This document shows positions 42,377-52,371 of a DNA stretch of 64,000 bases, piece by piece. This DNA comes from an uncultured Acetobacteroides sp. Its GTDB lineage: Bacteria; Bacteroidota; Bacteroidia; Bacteroidales; ZOR0009. The notes under the pieces were generated by a model. The model saw nothing but the letters and a program-made list of their open reading frames with translations, had not been told where the DNA came from and did not search any database. The stretch is from NCBI RefSeq assembly GCF_963678165.1, contig NZ_OY782755.1, positions 372,001 to 436,000 on the forward strand, read 5' to 3'. Position 1 is the first letter of the stretch; every line of letters begins with the position of its first letter. The position numbers and the translations under genes are program-made.

Positions 42377-43501
42377 TTAGTTGTTATGAACAGCCTGAAT
42401 CGCTGTTAGCATATTCCCATAAACGTCGTTTAGCGAGGTGATATTCGAGTTCAGGGCATGCATGCTTTGACGGAACTTCTGTGTTTCCTCAACTGATAAG
42501 CGAATGTCTTTAATCATACCTTCAACACCTTGGTAAAGACTATTTGAGTTCTTAAGGTGCTTGTCGGTTTCTTGAATTTGCAACTCATATATTGAGTTTA
42601 GAGTTGCCAAGTTTTTATTCAGGGTCTCAATGTTTTTTTGTTGATTTCCATTGCCAATCTTTACGGCTTCTAAATCGGCAAGAACTTGATGGCTTACCTT
42701 TTCGAATGATGACGATAGTACATTAGCAGATTGAGAAATCTTTTCTGAAAGATCTTTGGTGCTTGCAGATATGGTATTTTCTACGGTTGTACCGGCTTTC
42801 TCAAAATGAGAGGTCATTGATGAAGCACTCTCTTTTAGGCTTTGTGAAAGCGTATCGGTCGCTTGCTTAACGCCTTCTACCAAAGCATTGCCCGCTTGGT
42901 CTACTGAGCTAACTCCATTAAGGAAAGAATTGCTAAGAACATCAACAGACTCTCCTAATTTTTTGCTCGATGTGCCAATTTGACCATTTAGCTCTTCAAC
43001 ACCTGCTGAAGCCTTTTGTAGTTTGCCAGAAAAATCATCTACAACTAGGGTGACTCCAGAAATATCAGCAATTTTTGATGCTGCATTTGCGAGATCTCCT
43101 AGTCCCTTATTTACTTTATCAATAGAACCTTGATCTATGGAGATGTCTAAGTTTGGAATATTAACCATGCCAGAAACGTTTCCTGTTTGATTAGGAGTCC
43201 TAACCTCTTTCTCTTTCTTTCGGTCCTCTCTGATTTTTTCTAGGTTTTCTTCGTCTTTAAGAACTAATTCTGGAAATACGAGTTTCCAATCATACTCTTC
43301 GGGGATAGGCTCAAATGCTGAGAAGAAGAAAATCACAGCTTCTGTTCCCATTCCTATAACAAGCATAGGTCCAGCACCCTTCCAGTGCATAATTTTGAAT
43401 AACGCTCCAACAATTACGGCACTAGCTCCCCATCCGTAAAGCTTTGCCATAAATTTTTTCCAGCCTTCAGACTGTACCAAGGTGTCTAAACTCCCTTTCA
43501 T
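42377..43501 (-). CDS. gldL: T9SS motor protein GldL (PorL), extended C-terminus
   Basis: 374 residues. Two membrane helices in the first 60 residues (LYGWGASAVIVGALFKIMHW and GAGPMLVIGMGTEAVIFFFSAF, the second containing the Glu needed for proton flow in GldL) are followed by the conserved FEPIPEEYDWKLVFPEL. The remaining 240 or so residues are mostly helical with many Ser/Asn heptads, longer than the Flavobacterium form and close to or longer than the Porphyromonas one. Partner of GldM. Confidence 0.94.
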   Translation of the reverse strand: MKGSLDTLVQSEGWKKFMAKLYGWGASAVIVGALFKIMHWKGAGPMLVIGMGTEAVIFFFSAFEPIPEEYDWKLVFPELVLKDEENLEKIREDRKKEKEVRTPNQTGNVSGMVNIPNLDISIDQGSIDKVNKGLGDLANAASKIADISGVTLVVDDFSGKLQKASAGVEELNGQIGTSSKKLGESVDVLSNSFLNGVSSVDQAGNALVEGVKQATDTLSQSLKESASSMTSHFEKAGTTVENTISASTKDLSEKISQSANVLSSSFEKVSHQVLADLEAVKIGNGNQQKNIETLNKNLATLNSIYELQIQETDKHLKNSNSLYQGVEGMIKDIRLSVEETQKFRQSMHALNSNITSLNDVYGNMLTAIQAVHNN

Positions 43502-43512
43502 AATTCCCAGAT

Positions 43513-44847
43513 TTAAAAATTACCCCCTATTAACGAACGCACACAACGGAATCCAATGTATGAGCGTGCGGTATCTTGATATTCGTAAGCACGTGCGGAA
43601 GATTGAATGAAGTGCTGTACGTCTTTCCATGAACCACCTCGAATTACCTTGCGTTTTCTTGCAGGTTTATCGTTAGGCTTAGCATTGTACTGGTAGCTAG
43701 GATTAAGGTCATGGGTTAATGAGTACGCACTTTCGTCAAACGCATCACTTGTCCACTCTGCAACGTTACCCGCCATGTCGTAAAGACCATAGTCGTTGGG
43801 TTCGTAGGAAGCCACAGCTACTGTTTTTACACCACCATCATCGGAGTAATTCCCTCGTAGAGGTTTAAAGTTTGCGATGAAGCAGCCTTTCTGGTTTCTG
43901 GTATAGTAGTTACCCCATGGGTACATATTTAAATCAATTCCGCCTCGTGAAGCATATTCCCATTCTGCTTCGGTAGGAAGACGGTATTCGTGAACCGGAG
44001 ATTCACCGCGTTCGCTAAGGAAGTCACGCAAGAAGTTCGTTCTCCAAATGCAGAAGGCGAATGCCTGTTTCCAAGTAACCCCAACAACAGGATAGTCGTC
44101 GTAGTTGGGTTGCCAGAAGTAGGTTGAAGTTGTAGGGTCATTGTACGAGTATGAGAAATCAGCACTCCAACAAAGTGTATCGGGGTATACATTTACAACG
44201 TTACGCATGATAAACGATCCTCGATTACGAATAGGTTCAACCTTACCATCCGCTTTAACTATTGATCCCTCGTACTTTTGCTTATCGAAGTTGTACCGGT
44301 TCTTCTTGTTTGCAGCTTGAGGAATGTCGTACCAATAATACTCGTAGTTAAGCTTTCGTGTGTCAATCTCTTTGCGGCGATAGAACATCTCGTCACCTTG
44401 GTAGTAAAGATCCTTTAAAATTTCTTTTTGATCTTCGCTACGGGGGTCGATTTGAGCACGCTTATTGATTACTGGAGGATCAATTGGGTTTCCGAACTCG
44501 TCTTCCGAAATGCCGAACTCGTCCAAGCCGCCATTAATCAACATTACCTTCGATATAGAGTCTATAACGTAGTTAACGAATTGGCGATACTTGTTATTGG
44601 TAATCTCGGTTTGATCCATCCAAAAACCCTCGACAGTAATCGTTTTTGTAGTTGCGGTCATAGCGTATGACGCATCTTCATCTCCTACTCCTTGGGTATA
44701 TGAACCATCAGGCACATACACCATCTCAAAAGGAGGTGTTTCTGGCGTGGCACTTCTTCCCTCAACACCTACCAGCTCTCCACCCACATTAGGACCACAA
44801 CTGCTCAAAAGAGCAAAGAGGGCGCATAATTGGAAACATCTTCTCAT
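43513..44847 (-). CDS. gldK: T9SS lipoprotein GldK (PorK)
   Basis: 444 residues. Lipoprotein signal with lipobox LSSC (Cys17). It has the sulfatase-modifying-factor fold of GldK: PDGSYTQGVGDEDASYA, FWMDQTEITNNKYRQFVNYV, YPVVGVTWKQAFAFCIWRTNFL, YRLPTEAEWEYASRGG, YDMAGNVAEWTSDAFDES and KVIRGGSWKD with YIGFRCVRS. It forms the periplasmic ring under the outer membrane with GldN. It lies after the PorP-like gene and 11 bp before gldL. Confidence 0.95.
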   Translation of the reverse strand: MRRCFQLCALFALLSSCGPNVGGELVGVEGRSATPETPPFEMVYVPDGSYTQGVGDEDASYAMTATTKTITVEGFWMDQTEITNNKYRQFVNYVIDSISKVMLINGGLDEFGISEDEFGNPIDPPVINKRAQIDPRSEDQKEILKDLYYQGDEMFYRRKEIDTRKLNYEYYWYDIPQAANKKNRYNFDKQKYEGSIVKADGKVEPIRNRGSFIMRNVVNVYPDTLCWSADFSYSYNDPTTSTYFWQPNYDDYPVVGVTWKQAFAFCIWRTNFLRDFLSERGESPVHEYRLPTEAEWEYASRGGIDLNMYPWGNYYTRNQKGCFIANFKPLRGNYSDDGGVKTVAVASYEPNDYGLYDMAGNVAEWTSDAFDESAYSLTHDLNPSYQYNAKPNDKPARKRKVIRGGSWKDVQHFIQSSARAYEYQDTARSYIGFRCVRSLIGGNF

Positions 44848-44891
44848 ATTGGTACAACTTTATAAGGCAATAATTTTTTTACACACACGTT

Positions 44892-45836
44892 TTACAAAAA
44901 TCTGATGCTCTTGTATCCTGAAGGGGTTTTATCCCTCTTCAGCGAGAAAGAGTATGTCAGAAAAAACTCATGGGACCCACTAGAATACTTCCCTAATGGG
45001 GAGAGTAAGTAGTCATAGGAATATCCCACTTGTAAGTTTTTAAACAGTTTGAATCCAACAAGCGCCGTAGCCGCATCATCTATTCGATACGATCCTCCAA
45101 ACCAAAGTTTCTGGTTGTAATCGAATACCCCAGATAAGGCTACTTGTGTAGCTACAAATTCGGTTTGTACTAAAAAGGATGGATAAAAAGAGAATTTCGA
45201 ATCGGCAATTGGCATCATATATCCCGAAGTAACGTAAAACGTCTGCTTTAAGGTATACGTCAAATTGTCTAGCGGAATTTTTGGACTATTTAGGTGGTTG
45301 GCGGAGATTCCGCAGTAGAAGCGAGAACTCGTAAAAAATACACCAACACCTAAGTCTATTGAGGTTGAAGTAAATTTACCTGTGTTTATCCAAGGTAAAA
45401 CAGTGTTAGATTTTTTGGCTAACGAATTATCGACCACTCCATTTAACACTCCAAACCCAACGCCAATTCCCAAATTATTAACTCCCTTATCATCCAACTT
45501 AAACTGGAGGGCATAATTCCCTCGTATTGTCAAATTCTTATTGTACGCAAATTTATCATCTGTTACCAATATTCCAAACCCATTTCTCAATTTAGAAATG
45601 TTAAACGGAAAAATAAATCCGGCAGATGTTCTTCTTCCTTCAGCATCAAGCCCTACCTGATGCAAGCGAGCGCCACCATAAATATGTGCTAGGCCATCGC
45701 TACCAACTGCGGCCGCATTCAGCGTATATGGGGTAAACATATATTGAGAATACTGCGAATCCTGCTGGGCAAAAGAAACTATCCAGTTAAGTGAAAGTGC
45801 AATAACAAGGCTAATTTTACTTATTTCGCTCTTCAT
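44892..45836 (-). CDS. porP: PorP/SprF-family outer membrane protein
   Basis: 314 residues: signal peptide (ISLVIALSLNWIVSFAQQDSQ), then SQYMFTPYTLNAAAVG, the hallmark of PorP/SprF type IX membrane proteins, and beta-barrel strands to the aromatic C-terminus (SHEFFLTYSFSLKRDKTPSGYKS). First gene of the T9SS operon, as in other Bacteroidetes. PorP in Porphyromonas and SprF in Flavobacterium help anchor or export specific cargo. Confidence 0.9.
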   Translation of the reverse strand: MKSEISKISLVIALSLNWIVSFAQQDSQYSQYMFTPYTLNAAAVGSDGLAHIYGGARLHQVGLDAEGRRTSAGFIFPFNISKLRNGFGILVTDDKFAYNKNLTIRGNYALQFKLDDKGVNNLGIGVGFGVLNGVVDNSLAKKSNTVLPWINTGKFTSTSIDLGVGVFFTSSRFYCGISANHLNSPKIPLDNLTYTLKQTFYVTSGYMMPIADSKFSFYPSFLVQTEFVATQVALSGVFDYNQKLWFGGSYRIDDAATALVGFKLFKNLQVGYSYDYLLSPLGKYSSGSHEFFLTYSFSLKRDKTPSGYKSIRFL

Positions 45837-45856
45837 TGATATTCTTAGTTAGCGTG

Positions 45857-45889
45857 TAAATATAAATAAAAATAACAGTTTCAAACAAA
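45857..45889 (-). promoter_or_regulatory. Possible promoter of the T9SS operon
   Basis: On the minus strand, two overlapping TTTG copies (at 45889-45886 and 45885-45882) lie 17-21 bp before TATATTTA, one mismatch from TAnnTTTG, 21 bp ahead of the porP start. Confidence 0.4.
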
Positions 45890-45949
45890 TTAACACATGG
45901 CCAAATTCTTATTTTATGTAAAGAAAGGGGATGTCGTTAATAATGAGCG

Positions 45950-47071
45950 CTAACCAATTAGGTTGTATAGGCAAATCCATCGGTAGGGAAGTTCATGGTG
46001 TTTCGCTCGTTCGTAGTCTTCTGCATCGCATGCTATCCAGCGTCCGGCGCCATTGGCAGTAGGTACGTAGAGCCACCATCTTCCCGTATTTTGGCTTTGC
46101 ATAAAGTTAAGGGTTAAGGGCTCTTGTTCGCCTAAGTCAAGATAGAACTCTTTTGATAAAAAGGATGTTAATCCTGGTAATTCATTTTTTCGTGATGCTA
46201 AGCCGTCTAGTGCATGCCAAAGAAGTTGAGCAACGAGAGTGATATCAATCTCGTTTTCAGTTAACTTGAGCGTGTCAAAACCAGAAATGAACATGCACTT
46301 TAAGTTGTCGGAGTAACCGGCGTACCGCATCAACTGGCAGATCTCTTCTGCATATAGCCCATTGGGAGTTGGTGACGATGTTGACGAAAAGTCCGAATTT
46401 CGAACTGAGTTCAAATCAACAAAAAGAAGGTTTGAGTCGCGAAGCAATGGCTCGGCAGACGGCATTGCGGTACGAATGGCTCCTAGGCGGGCTTGCTGGT
46501 AGTATGTGCCTTTCATGTTCGATTCCCAACTGCTATCAGAATAGTAAACCTGATTTGCAATAACTGAGATGCTGTTGTCTTTGCTCAACCCAAAATCATC
46601 AACCATTCCAACTAGGTTAGGAAGACCGTTGGGTAAGTGGCTGCTTAGTGCAGGAGAAATAAATCCTAACTGTAATGGAGATATTCTACTGTAAACCTCA
46701 CAAATGATTTTGGCATAATTTGATTCGCTGGAGATTACGATAGGGTATAAACCCGACTTAAGCGCTTTTTCAATTACTTCTGTAAACGAGGAGCAGTTGT
46801 AGTTGTTGTTGTCAGATGTTATGAGATTACCAAGCACAACCACCTTTATCGCTTCCCAAGAGGGGAACATTTGTCCTAACAAAGCAAGCATCTCGCTTGC
46901 ATACCTATTGTTTGCGACAGGATCGGCAAATATAAGCGCAATTGATCCTGCCGGAATGTCTTCCATCTGCTCATCTCCTGTGCAGAAGTAGGCCTTATCG
47001 GCAACAGAGCCTTTTGCGAATTGGTTTCGTAGGCTGTCTGTTAGTGGTATTAAGTGGTCGGCAACTATCAT
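45950..47071 (-). CDS. Arginase/formimidoylglutamase-fold protein lacking metal ligands
   Basis: 373 residues. The C-terminal half matches formimidoylglutamase: LLFVDLNSVRNSDFSS then SPTPNGLYAEEICQLMRYAGYSDN. The metal-site motifs are changed: the SxDxDxxD strand reads VDLNSVRNSD, the DAHxD strand is replaced around GFISPALSSHLPN, and no GGDHS is seen. Catalysis of ureohydrolase type is unlikely. Its start overlaps the topA stop by four bases (ATGA), suggesting translational coupling, and it lies just upstream of the T9SS operon. It may be a structural or regulatory protein. Confidence 0.75.
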   Translation of the reverse strand: MIVADHLIPLTDSLRNQFAKGSVADKAYFCTGDEQMEDIPAGSIALIFADPVANNRYASEMLALLGQMFPSWEAIKVVVLGNLITSDNNNYNCSSFTEVIEKALKSGLYPIVISSESNYAKIICEVYSRISPLQLGFISPALSSHLPNGLPNLVGMVDDFGLSKDNSISVIANQVYYSDSSWESNMKGTYYQQARLGAIRTAMPSAEPLLRDSNLLFVDLNSVRNSDFSSTSSPTPNGLYAEEICQLMRYAGYSDNLKCMFISGFDTLKLTENEIDITLVAQLLWHALDGLASRKNELPGLTSFLSKEFYLDLGEQEPLTLNFMQSQNTGRWWLYVPTANGAGRWIACDAEDYERAKHHELPYRWICLYNLIG

Positions 47072-49482
47072 TTGGGTTTCTTCGTAGTTGTCTTCTTTGT
47101 TGTTGTTCCTTTTGTTGATGCCTTTTTCGTTGTCGCGGCTTTTGCCTTTGTTGTTGTACCCTTTTTGGTTGCTGCTTTTGCTTTGGGCTTTGCCTTAACG
47201 GTAGACGCTTGCGATTCAACAATAGTGCGGCACTCTTCAAGAGTTAGAGCCTTAGGGTCTGTCGTTTTGGGGATTTTGTAGTTTGCCCCATTAAAAGCTA
47301 TGTAAGGACCGAATCGGCCATTCAGCACCTGAAGTTCTGGCTCTTCAACAAATGTTTTGATAACCTTTTCGATGTCAGCCTTGCGCTTGGCCTCTATAAG
47401 CTCGATGGCACGTTCGAGGTTAATCTCACTTGGCGAATCGGTTTTAGGTATTGATACGTACTTGCTGGCATGCTTTACGTATGGTCCAAATCTTCCGATG
47501 CCAACTTGAACAGCCTTTTCTTCGTACTCTCCCAGATTCCTAGGGAATTCGAATAGCTTTAAGGCCTCTTCGAGGGTGATGGTCTCGATAAGTTGACCTT
47601 TAAGTAAACCTGCGTATGCTGGTTCTTCTTCCGAAGTGCCAAGCTGTGCAATTGGTCCAAATCTTCCTATACGAACCGATACTGCTTTACCTGTTTTGGG
47701 ATCAACCCCAAGCACTTTTTCACCCTTAGTTGGGGTCGAGTTTTCCATTGTCATCTCTACATCCTTATGGAAAGGAGAGTAGAATCGGCCTATCATCTCT
47801 TCCCACTTTATTTTACCTTCGGCAATGATGTCGAAGTCCTTCTCCACCTTGGCGGTGAAGTCGTAGTTCATGATGTTGCTGAAGTGCTCCGACAGGAAGT
47901 CAGTTACTAGCATGCCGATGTCGCTTGGGAAGAGTTTTGCCTTTTCGGCACCATAGTTTTCCTTGGCAACCTTTTCGGTTATCTTATCCTTTTTGAGGGA
48001 GATTGTTTCGATGTTGCGTTCGAATCCGGCTCTATCTTCCTTGAGAACGTATCCGCGGTTGATGATGGTGGATATGGTTGGTGCGTAGGTGGATGGACGC
48101 CCAATCCCAAGCTCCTCCATCTTTTTTACCAAACTAGACTCTGCGTAGCGTGGAGGACGTTGGGCAAAGCGTTGAACTGCGGTGATCTCCTTGGCATTCT
48201 GCTGCTCGCCAACCTTGATAGGAGGAAGCAATACTTCGGCTTCATCTTCGCCGTTTTCATCATCGGCAGATTCCTTGTAGACCTTTAGGAAGCCGTCGAA
48301 CTTTACGATTTCGCCGGTAGCCACGAACTTTTCCTCGAGGGTTGGCGCGCCAATGGTAATGGTGGTCTTTTCGGTAATTGCATCGCTCATTTGCGAGGCG
48401 ATGGTGCGCTTCCATATGAGCTCGTAGAGCTTCTTTTCCTGCGGAGTACCGTTAACGGTAGCGTTCTCCATGTAGGTTGGACGAATAGCTTCGTGCGCTT
48501 CCTGTGCTCCTTTTGCTTTTGTTCTGTACTGGCGCTTGTTGTGGTATTCGGCTCCGTACATCGACTTAATTGTCTTTTCGGCAGCAAAGATGGCGGTGTC
48601 GGAGAGGTTTACCGAGTCGGTACGCATGTAGGTGATAAGACCTGCTTCGTATAGCTTTTGGGCGATGGTCATGGTTTGGCTTACCGAGTAGCCAAGCTTA
48701 CGACCAGCCTCCTGCTGTAGCGTTGATGTGGTAAAGGGTGCCGCTGGCGATCGCTTGCCCGGCTTTTTATCGACGTTGGATATGGAGAAACTTGCACCTA
48801 TGCAGCGTTCGAGGAACTTGTACGCCTGCTCCTTTTCTTCGAAGCGGCGGTCGAGCTCTGCCTTAAGCTGGTACTCCTTGCTGTTGGGCTCGAACTGGCC
48901 GGTAACCTTGAAGTTGGATGTTTGGGTGAAGGCCATTATTTCGCGCTCGCGCTCTACGATTAGCCTAACGGCAACCGACTGCACGCGTCCTGCTGATAGC
49001 GATGGCTTAACCTTTTTCCACAAAAGGGGAGAAAGTTCAAAGCCCACTAGGCGGTCGAGGATTCGGCGGGCCTGTTGGGCATTCACAAGGTTAAGGTCTA
49101 CGGTACGGGGGGTTTTAATGGCGTTCTGTATGGCTTCTTTGGTGATCTCGTGGAATACGATGCGCTTGGTTTGAGCAGGATCGAGTCCCAGAACTTCCGC
49201 AAGGTGCCAGGCAATGGCTTCTCCCTCGCGGTCTTCATCGGAGGCTAGCCAGACGGTTTTTGCCTTTTTGACCAAGCTTCGAAGCTCCTGTACAACCTTA
49301 ACTTTATCGTCGGAAATGATGTATTCCGGCAAGAAATTGTGCTCGATGTCGATGCCTAAGTTCTTTTTAGACAGGTCGCGGATGTGCCCGTAACTCGACT
49401 TGACGAGAAAATTCTCTCCCAAAAATTTTTCTATTGTCTTAGCCTTTGCAGGTGACTCAACAATAACGAGGTTTTCTTGCAT
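47068..49482 (-). CDS. topA: DNA topoisomerase I
   Basis: 804 residues from the ATG at 49482 (MQENLVIVESPAKAKTIEKF); the longer frame upstream is not conserved. TOPRIM residues (VIVESPAKAK, SDEDREGEAIAWHL), active-site Tyr in ITYMRTDSVNLS, and RPSTYAPTISTIINRGYV are intact. The C-terminus carries three or more GRFGP repeats (toprim C-terminal type), then a Lys/Thr-rich tail (KKGTTTKAKAATTKKAST) likely to bind DNA nonspecifically. It relaxes negative supercoils. Confidence 0.96.
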   Translation of the reverse strand: MQENLVIVESPAKAKTIEKFLGENFLVKSSYGHIRDLSKKNLGIDIEHNFLPEYIISDDKVKVVQELRSLVKKAKTVWLASDEDREGEAIAWHLAEVLGLDPAQTKRIVFHEITKEAIQNAIKTPRTVDLNLVNAQQARRILDRLVGFELSPLLWKKVKPSLSAGRVQSVAVRLIVEREREIMAFTQTSNFKVTGQFEPNSKEYQLKAELDRRFEEKEQAYKFLERCIGASFSISNVDKKPGKRSPAAPFTTSTLQQEAGRKLGYSVSQTMTIAQKLYEAGLITYMRTDSVNLSDTAIFAAEKTIKSMYGAEYHNKRQYRTKAKGAQEAHEAIRPTYMENATVNGTPQEKKLYELIWKRTIASQMSDAITEKTTITIGAPTLEEKFVATGEIVKFDGFLKVYKESADDENGEDEAEVLLPPIKVGEQQNAKEITAVQRFAQRPPRYAESSLVKKMEELGIGRPSTYAPTISTIINRGYVLKEDRAGFERNIETISLKKDKITEKVAKENYGAEKAKLFPSDIGMLVTDFLSEHFSNIMNYDFTAKVEKDFDIIAEGKIKWEEMIGRFYSPFHKDVEMTMENSTPTKGEKVLGVDPKTGKAVSVRIGRFGPIAQLGTSEEEPAYAGLLKGQLIETITLEEALKLFEFPRNLGEYEEKAVQVGIGRFGPYVKHASKYVSIPKTDSPSEINLERAIELIEAKRKADIEKVIKTFVEEPELQVLNGRFGPYIAFNGANYKIPKTTDPKALTLEECRTIVESQASTVKAKPKAKAATKKGTTTKAKAATTKKASTKGTTTKKTTTKKPK

Positions 49483-49577
49483 AATAAACTTTTGTACAGA
49501 ATACCATTGATTAATTGGGTGCAAAATAAAGAATTTCAAACGCCAAGACAAAATTTTATATTAATTGTATAGATTTA

Positions 49578-49585
49578 TACCTTTG
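49578..49585 (+). promoter_or_regulatory. Probable -7 box of the PBP1A gene
   Basis: TACCTTTG, a full TAnnTTTG match 21 bp before the ATG at 49607. The -33 position reads TTTA/TTTT only. Confidence 0.5.
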
Positions 49586-49606
49586 TCGTCACGCAAAATC
49601 GATACT

Positions 49607-51967
49607 ATGAGCAATAATAATAAAGAGCTTAGGCGCAAGTTTTTACTTTGGTTTTGGGGAGTTGCATCGGCCCCATTTATCCTACTCTTGCTGGTTTTCA
49701 GCCTTATTGGATTGGGGGTGTTTGGCCCGCTTCCCACTTTTGAGCAGCTCGAAAACCCTTCGAGCAACCTTGCCACGGAGATTATCTCGGATGATGGCCA
49801 GCTTTTGGGTACCTTCTACGTGCAAAACCGTTCGTTTGTTAGCTACGACGAGATATCGCCTAACCTGGTAAGCGCGCTTATTTCTACCGAGGATGTTCGG
49901 TTCTACAACCACTCGGGGATCGACTTTAGGGGGTTGACCCGCGTTTTCGTGAAGACCATTATGATGGGGAATGAGACTCAGGGAGGTGGGAGTACCATCA
50001 GCCAGCAGCTGGCTAAGCAGCTTTTCCCCCGCGATACCTCCAGCCATTCGGGGCTTGTCCGCAAGGCAAATCTGGTGATCACCAAGTTTAAGGAGTGGAT
50101 TGTTGCCGTGAAGCTGGAGCGTAACTACACCAAGGAGGAGATTCTGTCCATGTACCTTAATATGGTTCCCTTTGGGAATAACGCCTGGGGGGTTAAAACG
50201 GCCTCGAAGATATACTTCGACAAGGCACCTGCCGATCTTACCGCCGAGGAGTCGGCCCTACTGGTAGGTATGCTCAACGCTCCCTCGCGCTACAATCCCA
50301 TTCGGCACGAGGAGCGAGCGACGGCTAAGCGAAACTTCGTCCTCGAAAAAATGTACAGCAACGATTTGCTCTCCCAAGAGCAGCTCGACTCGCTCTCGGC
50401 CCTTCCCATCAAGCTTAAGTTTAGCCCGATGGACAACACGGGGGGGGTTGCCCCCTACTTCAGGGAGATGCTTCGTATTACCCTAACCGCCAAGAAGCCT
50501 AGCTCTGGCGACTACCTCGACCAGGAGCAGTACAAGGAGGACTTGGAGAAGTGGAACACCGATCCGCTGTACGGATGGTGCAACAAGAACCTGAAGCCCG
50601 ATGGCACACCATACAATATATATAGGGATGGGCTGAAGATCTACACCACCGTCAACTCGAAGCTGCAGCGGTATGCCGAGGAGGCGCTGAAGGATCATAT
50701 GGCCAACACGGTGCAGAAGGATTTCGATGCCCAGCAGAAGCGCTCGAACTACCGTATCTACTCCAGCGACATCAGCAGCGAGAAGGCAAAGCAGCTGCTG
50801 GCGAATGCGGTGATGCAGACTGAGCGCTACCGTAACCTGCTCAACGCGGGGGCCTCGCAGGAGGAGATCGACAAGAACTTCGGCACGCCTGTTGACATGA
50901 GCGTGTTCAGCTATAAGGGCGACATCGATACGACCATGACGCCGATGGACTCCATCAAGTACTACAAGCGATTCCTGCGCGCCAGCTTTGTGGCCATCGA
51001 GCCCCAGTCGGGCAACGTGAAGGCGTGGGTGGGCGGCCCCAGCTTCGAGCACTTCAAGTACGACCAGGTTTACCAGGGGAAGCGCCAGGTGGGATCGACC
51101 TTTAAGCCGTTCCTGTACACCCTGGCCATGCAGGAGGGGATGACGCCCTGCGACCAAGCGCCCAACATCCCGGTGACCTTCGATCTGGGCGATGGCAATA
51201 CGTGGACACCTAAGAATGCTTCGGCTAAGTACCTCGAGCCGTTTAACGGCAAGATGGTAACGCTCAAGTTTGGCCTAGCGCACTCCATCAACAACATATC
51301 GGCCTACCTGATGAAGCAGTTCTCGCCTCAGGCGGTGGTCGACCTAGCTCACAAGATGGGCATCCACAGCCCGCTCGATCCGGTGGTCTCCATCTGCCTT
51401 GGCCCATCCGACATTACGCTTCTGGAGATGGTGAGCTCCTACGGCACCTTCGTCAACAAGGGGGTACACGTGGAGCCCATCACCGTGCTCCGCATCGAGG
51501 ATAAGCACGGCAACACGCTGGCCAACTTTGCTCCTGCAAAGAACGAGGCTATCAGCGACCAAACGGCCTACGTGATGATTGAGATGCTAAAGGGCGTGGT
51601 TAGAGGAGGTACTGCTAATAAGCTTACTTCACCCAATTCCTACGGTGTACCGGGCGATGTTGCCGGCAAGACGGGTACCACCAACAACAACTCCGATGGC
51701 TGGTTTATCGGCATCACCCCACGCCTGGTGGCCGGAACCTGGGTGGGCGGCGAGGAGCGCTCCATCCACCTTACCAATAGGGGCGAGGGAGCTGCGGTGG
51801 CCATGCCCGTATTCGCCAAGTTCATCACCAAGGTGTACAACGATGCCACCATTCCGCTGAAGCCCAACCTGAGCTTCGAGCGCCCGGCGGTGATGCCCGA
51901 TGTGACCTTCGACTGCGCCAGCCAGCCGGCCGAGGAGCCCAAGAAGGAGGACGAGTTCTTCCAGTAG
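49607..51967 (+). CDS. Class A penicillin-binding protein 1A
   Basis: 786 residues from the ATG at 49607 (MSNNNKELRRKFLLW). One membrane helix (about 16-40), then a GT51 transglycosylase domain with STEDVRFYNHSGIDFRG (catalytic Glu) and GGSTISQQLAKQLFPRD, and a transpeptidase domain with GSTFKPFLYTLAM (S-x-x-K), SINNISAY (S-x-N) and GKTGTTNNNSDGWF (KTG). A Glu/Pro-rich tail ends EEPKKEDEFFQ. It polymerises and crosslinks peptidoglycan in the periplasm. Confidence 0.95.
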   Translation: MSNNNKELRRKFLLWFWGVASAPFILLLLVFSLIGLGVFGPLPTFEQLENPSSNLATEIISDDGQLLGTFYVQNRSFVSYDEISPNLVSALISTEDVRFYNHSGIDFRGLTRVFVKTIMMGNETQGGGSTISQQLAKQLFPRDTSSHSGLVRKANLVITKFKEWIVAVKLERNYTKEEILSMYLNMVPFGNNAWGVKTASKIYFDKAPADLTAEESALLVGMLNAPSRYNPIRHEERATAKRNFVLEKMYSNDLLSQEQLDSLSALPIKLKFSPMDNTGGVAPYFREMLRITLTAKKPSSGDYLDQEQYKEDLEKWNTDPLYGWCNKNLKPDGTPYNIYRDGLKIYTTVNSKLQRYAEEALKDHMANTVQKDFDAQQKRSNYRIYSSDISSEKAKQLLANAVMQTERYRNLLNAGASQEEIDKNFGTPVDMSVFSYKGDIDTTMTPMDSIKYYKRFLRASFVAIEPQSGNVKAWVGGPSFEHFKYDQVYQGKRQVGSTFKPFLYTLAMQEGMTPCDQAPNIPVTFDLGDGNTWTPKNASAKYLEPFNGKMVTLKFGLAHSINNISAYLMKQFSPQAVVDLAHKMGIHSPLDPVVSICLGPSDITLLEMVSSYGTFVNKGVHVEPITVLRIEDKHGNTLANFAPAKNEAISDQTAYVMIEMLKGVVRGGTANKLTSPNSYGVPGDVAGKTGTTNNNSDGWFIGITPRLVAGTWVGGEERSIHLTNRGEGAAVAMPVFAKFITKVYNDATIPLKPNLSFERPAVMPDVTFDCASQPAEEPKKEDEFFQ

Positions 51968-52371
51968 CAATCGGTAAAAATGAGATACCGGGAAGGTGCT
52001 TCGGCTGCGGCTGGGGCACCTTCGCCGTTTTTGGCTGGCCTGGGGCGGTTTGGCGCAGGCATAGTCCACCTCCGACGCAGGCTTAAGCCACCGAGGACGC
52101 TGACATAAGCCACCGCTAAGCGCTATCGTTGTGGTATCGCCATGTGGAGCCAAGCTATAAACGGCCCAACTTGCTGGGGAATCGGCTGGCGGTAGGCACG
52201 CCACCAGCGCAGCTCCAAAATGGGGGAGTCGCTTTGCTCTACTCTTGCAGGGTACGATGTTATAAATAGCTGGATATGTTTTATAACCCAAAAAAAGGGG
52301 TACATCGAGCTGCAAAATGTCTTACTTTCGTAGGCCGAAAAACGGAGAGTACTCAAAATTTTTTAGATAAT
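51968..52371. other. Intergenic region before the CoA-transferase gene
   Basis: AAGGTGC and GCACCTT (about 51994-52023) can pair as a terminator-like hairpin after the PBP gene. Three loosely similar 22-bp segments with AAGCCACCG are seen near 52057-52120. TACTTTCG near 52324 is a poor -7 box for the next gene. No gene is seen. Confidence 0.4.

Noticed and set aside
50483..51157. 224-codon minus-strand frame inside the PBP1A gene
   Set aside because: Shadow of the transpeptidase region; Leu/His/Arg-rich and without family motifs.
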